A stretch of 6,465 bases of DNA from Deltaproteobacteria bacterium. Lineage in GTDB: Bacteria > Desulfobacterota > WTBG01. The stretch spans positions 1 to 6,465 of the forward strand of contig WTBG01000098.1 of NCBI GenBank assembly GCA_013139225.1, given 5' to 3'. This document shows positions 5,979-6,465 of the stretch, piece after piece. Position 1 is the stretch's first letter. Each line of letters begins with the position of its first letter. Under the pieces are notes generated by a model. It did not search any database. It had not been told where the DNA came from and saw nothing but the letters and a program-made list of their open reading frames with translations. The position numbers and the translations under genes are program-made.

Positions 5979-6036
5979 GCGTTGAGAATGGAGAACATCA
6001 TTAAACCCGTAACACGAAACGCATAACTCACAACTG
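5972..6036. repeat. Small fold-back element with a 7-bp period
   Basis: The ends are CAGTTG (5972-5977) and its complement CAACTG (6031-6036), with an inner pair GCGTT/AACGC (5979-5983 and 6018-6022). The right arm is four 7-base units, CCGTAAC, ACGAAAC, GCATAAC and TCACAAC (6007-6034), and the left arm begins with the matching GTTGCGC and GTTGAGA. It overlaps the right arm of the adjoining hairpin. It resembles the short CGTAAC-type intergenic repeats of environmental bacteria; no open frame is present. Confidence 0.45.
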
Positions 6037-6055
6037 TATCAAATCCCTTATTCCA

Positions 6056-6465
6056 CTATTCCATACGCTTCCCTTGTCCTCTACCACTTCCATCACCTAT
6101 ACCCATTCCCTGACCCTGTCCTCTGCCACTTCCGCTTCCATCACCCAGACCCATTCCTAATCCCTGTCCTCTGCCACTTCCATCACCTCTGCCCATTCCC
6201 CGGCCGCGTCCTCTTCCCATGAAAAACCGGTTTGGGCATAATCTTCTGCTAATAACATCAAAATACTCTTTCTGCTGCATCGGATTAAGGAATTCTTTTT
6301 CCCGAAGCAGACTGTCAATTACTGCGTGCTGTATCTGAGATTGTAAGCTGTTAATCTCACCTATCTTCTGATCTATCACAATGCGATCAGGCTCCTCAAG
6401 AATTAACAGATCAACAAGATCTTCCCTCTTAGCCTCCAACTCATCACGAACAGGTTTAATACCTT
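6056..6465 (-). CDS. Spy/CpxP-like (Metal_resist family) periplasmic protein, C-terminal part
   Basis: The frame is open to the window edge, so the N-terminus, including any signal peptide, is missing. The visible 135 residues start within a helix reading GIKPVRDELEAKREDL, followed by EEPDRIVIDQKIGEINSLQ and LREKEFLNPMQQKEYFDVI. This is the pattern of the Metal_resist/LTxxQ (Spy, CpxP, ZraP) proteins: helical periplasmic chaperones or sensors linked to envelope and heavy-metal stress, with LNPMQ in place of the LTPEQ motif. After NRFFMGRGRG the last 50 or so residues are Gly/Arg-rich, built from repeats of about 14 residues around GMGxGDGSGRGQG. A TTG at 6439 could be mistaken for the start, but the homologous helix continues upstream of it. 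The gene converges on the flavoprotein cluster and is probably unrelated to it. Confidence 0.8.
   Translation of the reverse strand, partial: GIKPVRDELEAKREDLVDLLILEEPDRIVIDQKIGEINSLQSQIQHAVIDSLLREKEFLNPMQQKEYFDVISRRLCPNRFFMGRGRGRGMGRGDGSGRGQGLGMGLGDGSGSGRGQGQGMGIGDGSGRGQGKRME
6075..6220. repeat. 42-bp tandem repeat inside the Spy-like gene
   Basis: On the plus strand the unit starting TGTCCTCTRCCACTTCC recurs at 6075, 6117 and 6165, and a partial copy beginning CGTCCTCTTCC lies at 6207. Spacings are 42, 48 and 42 bp, all multiples of three; the middle unit holds a 6-bp insertion that adds one Ser-Gly pair. In the protein each 42-bp unit is a 14-residue Gly-rich block. Copy number can change by slippage without breaking the frame. 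Confidence 0.75.

Overview
The window looks like bacterial chromosomal DNA of moderate GC, probably from a Gram-negative anaerobe of the Desulfobacterota (deltaproteobacterial) or syntroph type. That placement is inference. It rests on unusual flavoproteins of anaerobe flavour, purine-rich Shine-Dalgarno sequences, a Spy/CpxP-like periplasmic metal-resistance protein with a Gly/Arg-rich tail, and short palindromic intergenic repeats of the kind found in environmental genomes. No marker gene fixes the taxon.

Layout. At the left edge (1-26, minus) a divergent gene appears to start and run off the window. An AT-rich region of about 420 bp follows with several small palindromes, a possible leftward sigma-70 promoter and a possible rightward sigma-54 (-24/-12) promoter. 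Four plus-strand genes follow: a VAO/PCMH-type FAD-linked oxidase (448-1995), an unrecognised 82-residue protein (2106-2354), and two paralogous phytoene-desaturase-like (CrtI/NAD(P)-binding_8) flavoproteins (2374-4002 and 4255-5880). The 252-bp gap between the two paralogues holds repeat debris: a degenerate CACCGCAGAG-type repeat, a 10-bp tandem duplication and a roughly 92-bp element with GTCA/TGAC ends and two hairpins. After the last gene come a weak terminator candidate, a larger hairpin and a fold-back stretch with a 7-bp period. The right edge holds the C-terminal part of a convergent minus-strand gene (6056-6465) for a Metal_resist/Spy-like protein whose Gly-rich tail is encoded by a 42-bp tandem repeat.

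How they may work together. Three large flavoproteins and a small partner on one strand, with no phytoene synthase or other carotenoid gene in view, suggest an uncharacterised multi-flavoprotein redox pathway rather than carotenoid synthesis. The two CrtI-like proteins have nearly equal lengths (542 and 541 residues) and parallel motifs, so they could be consecutive enzymes or two halves of a heteromer. Substrate and physiological role cannot be read from the sequence.
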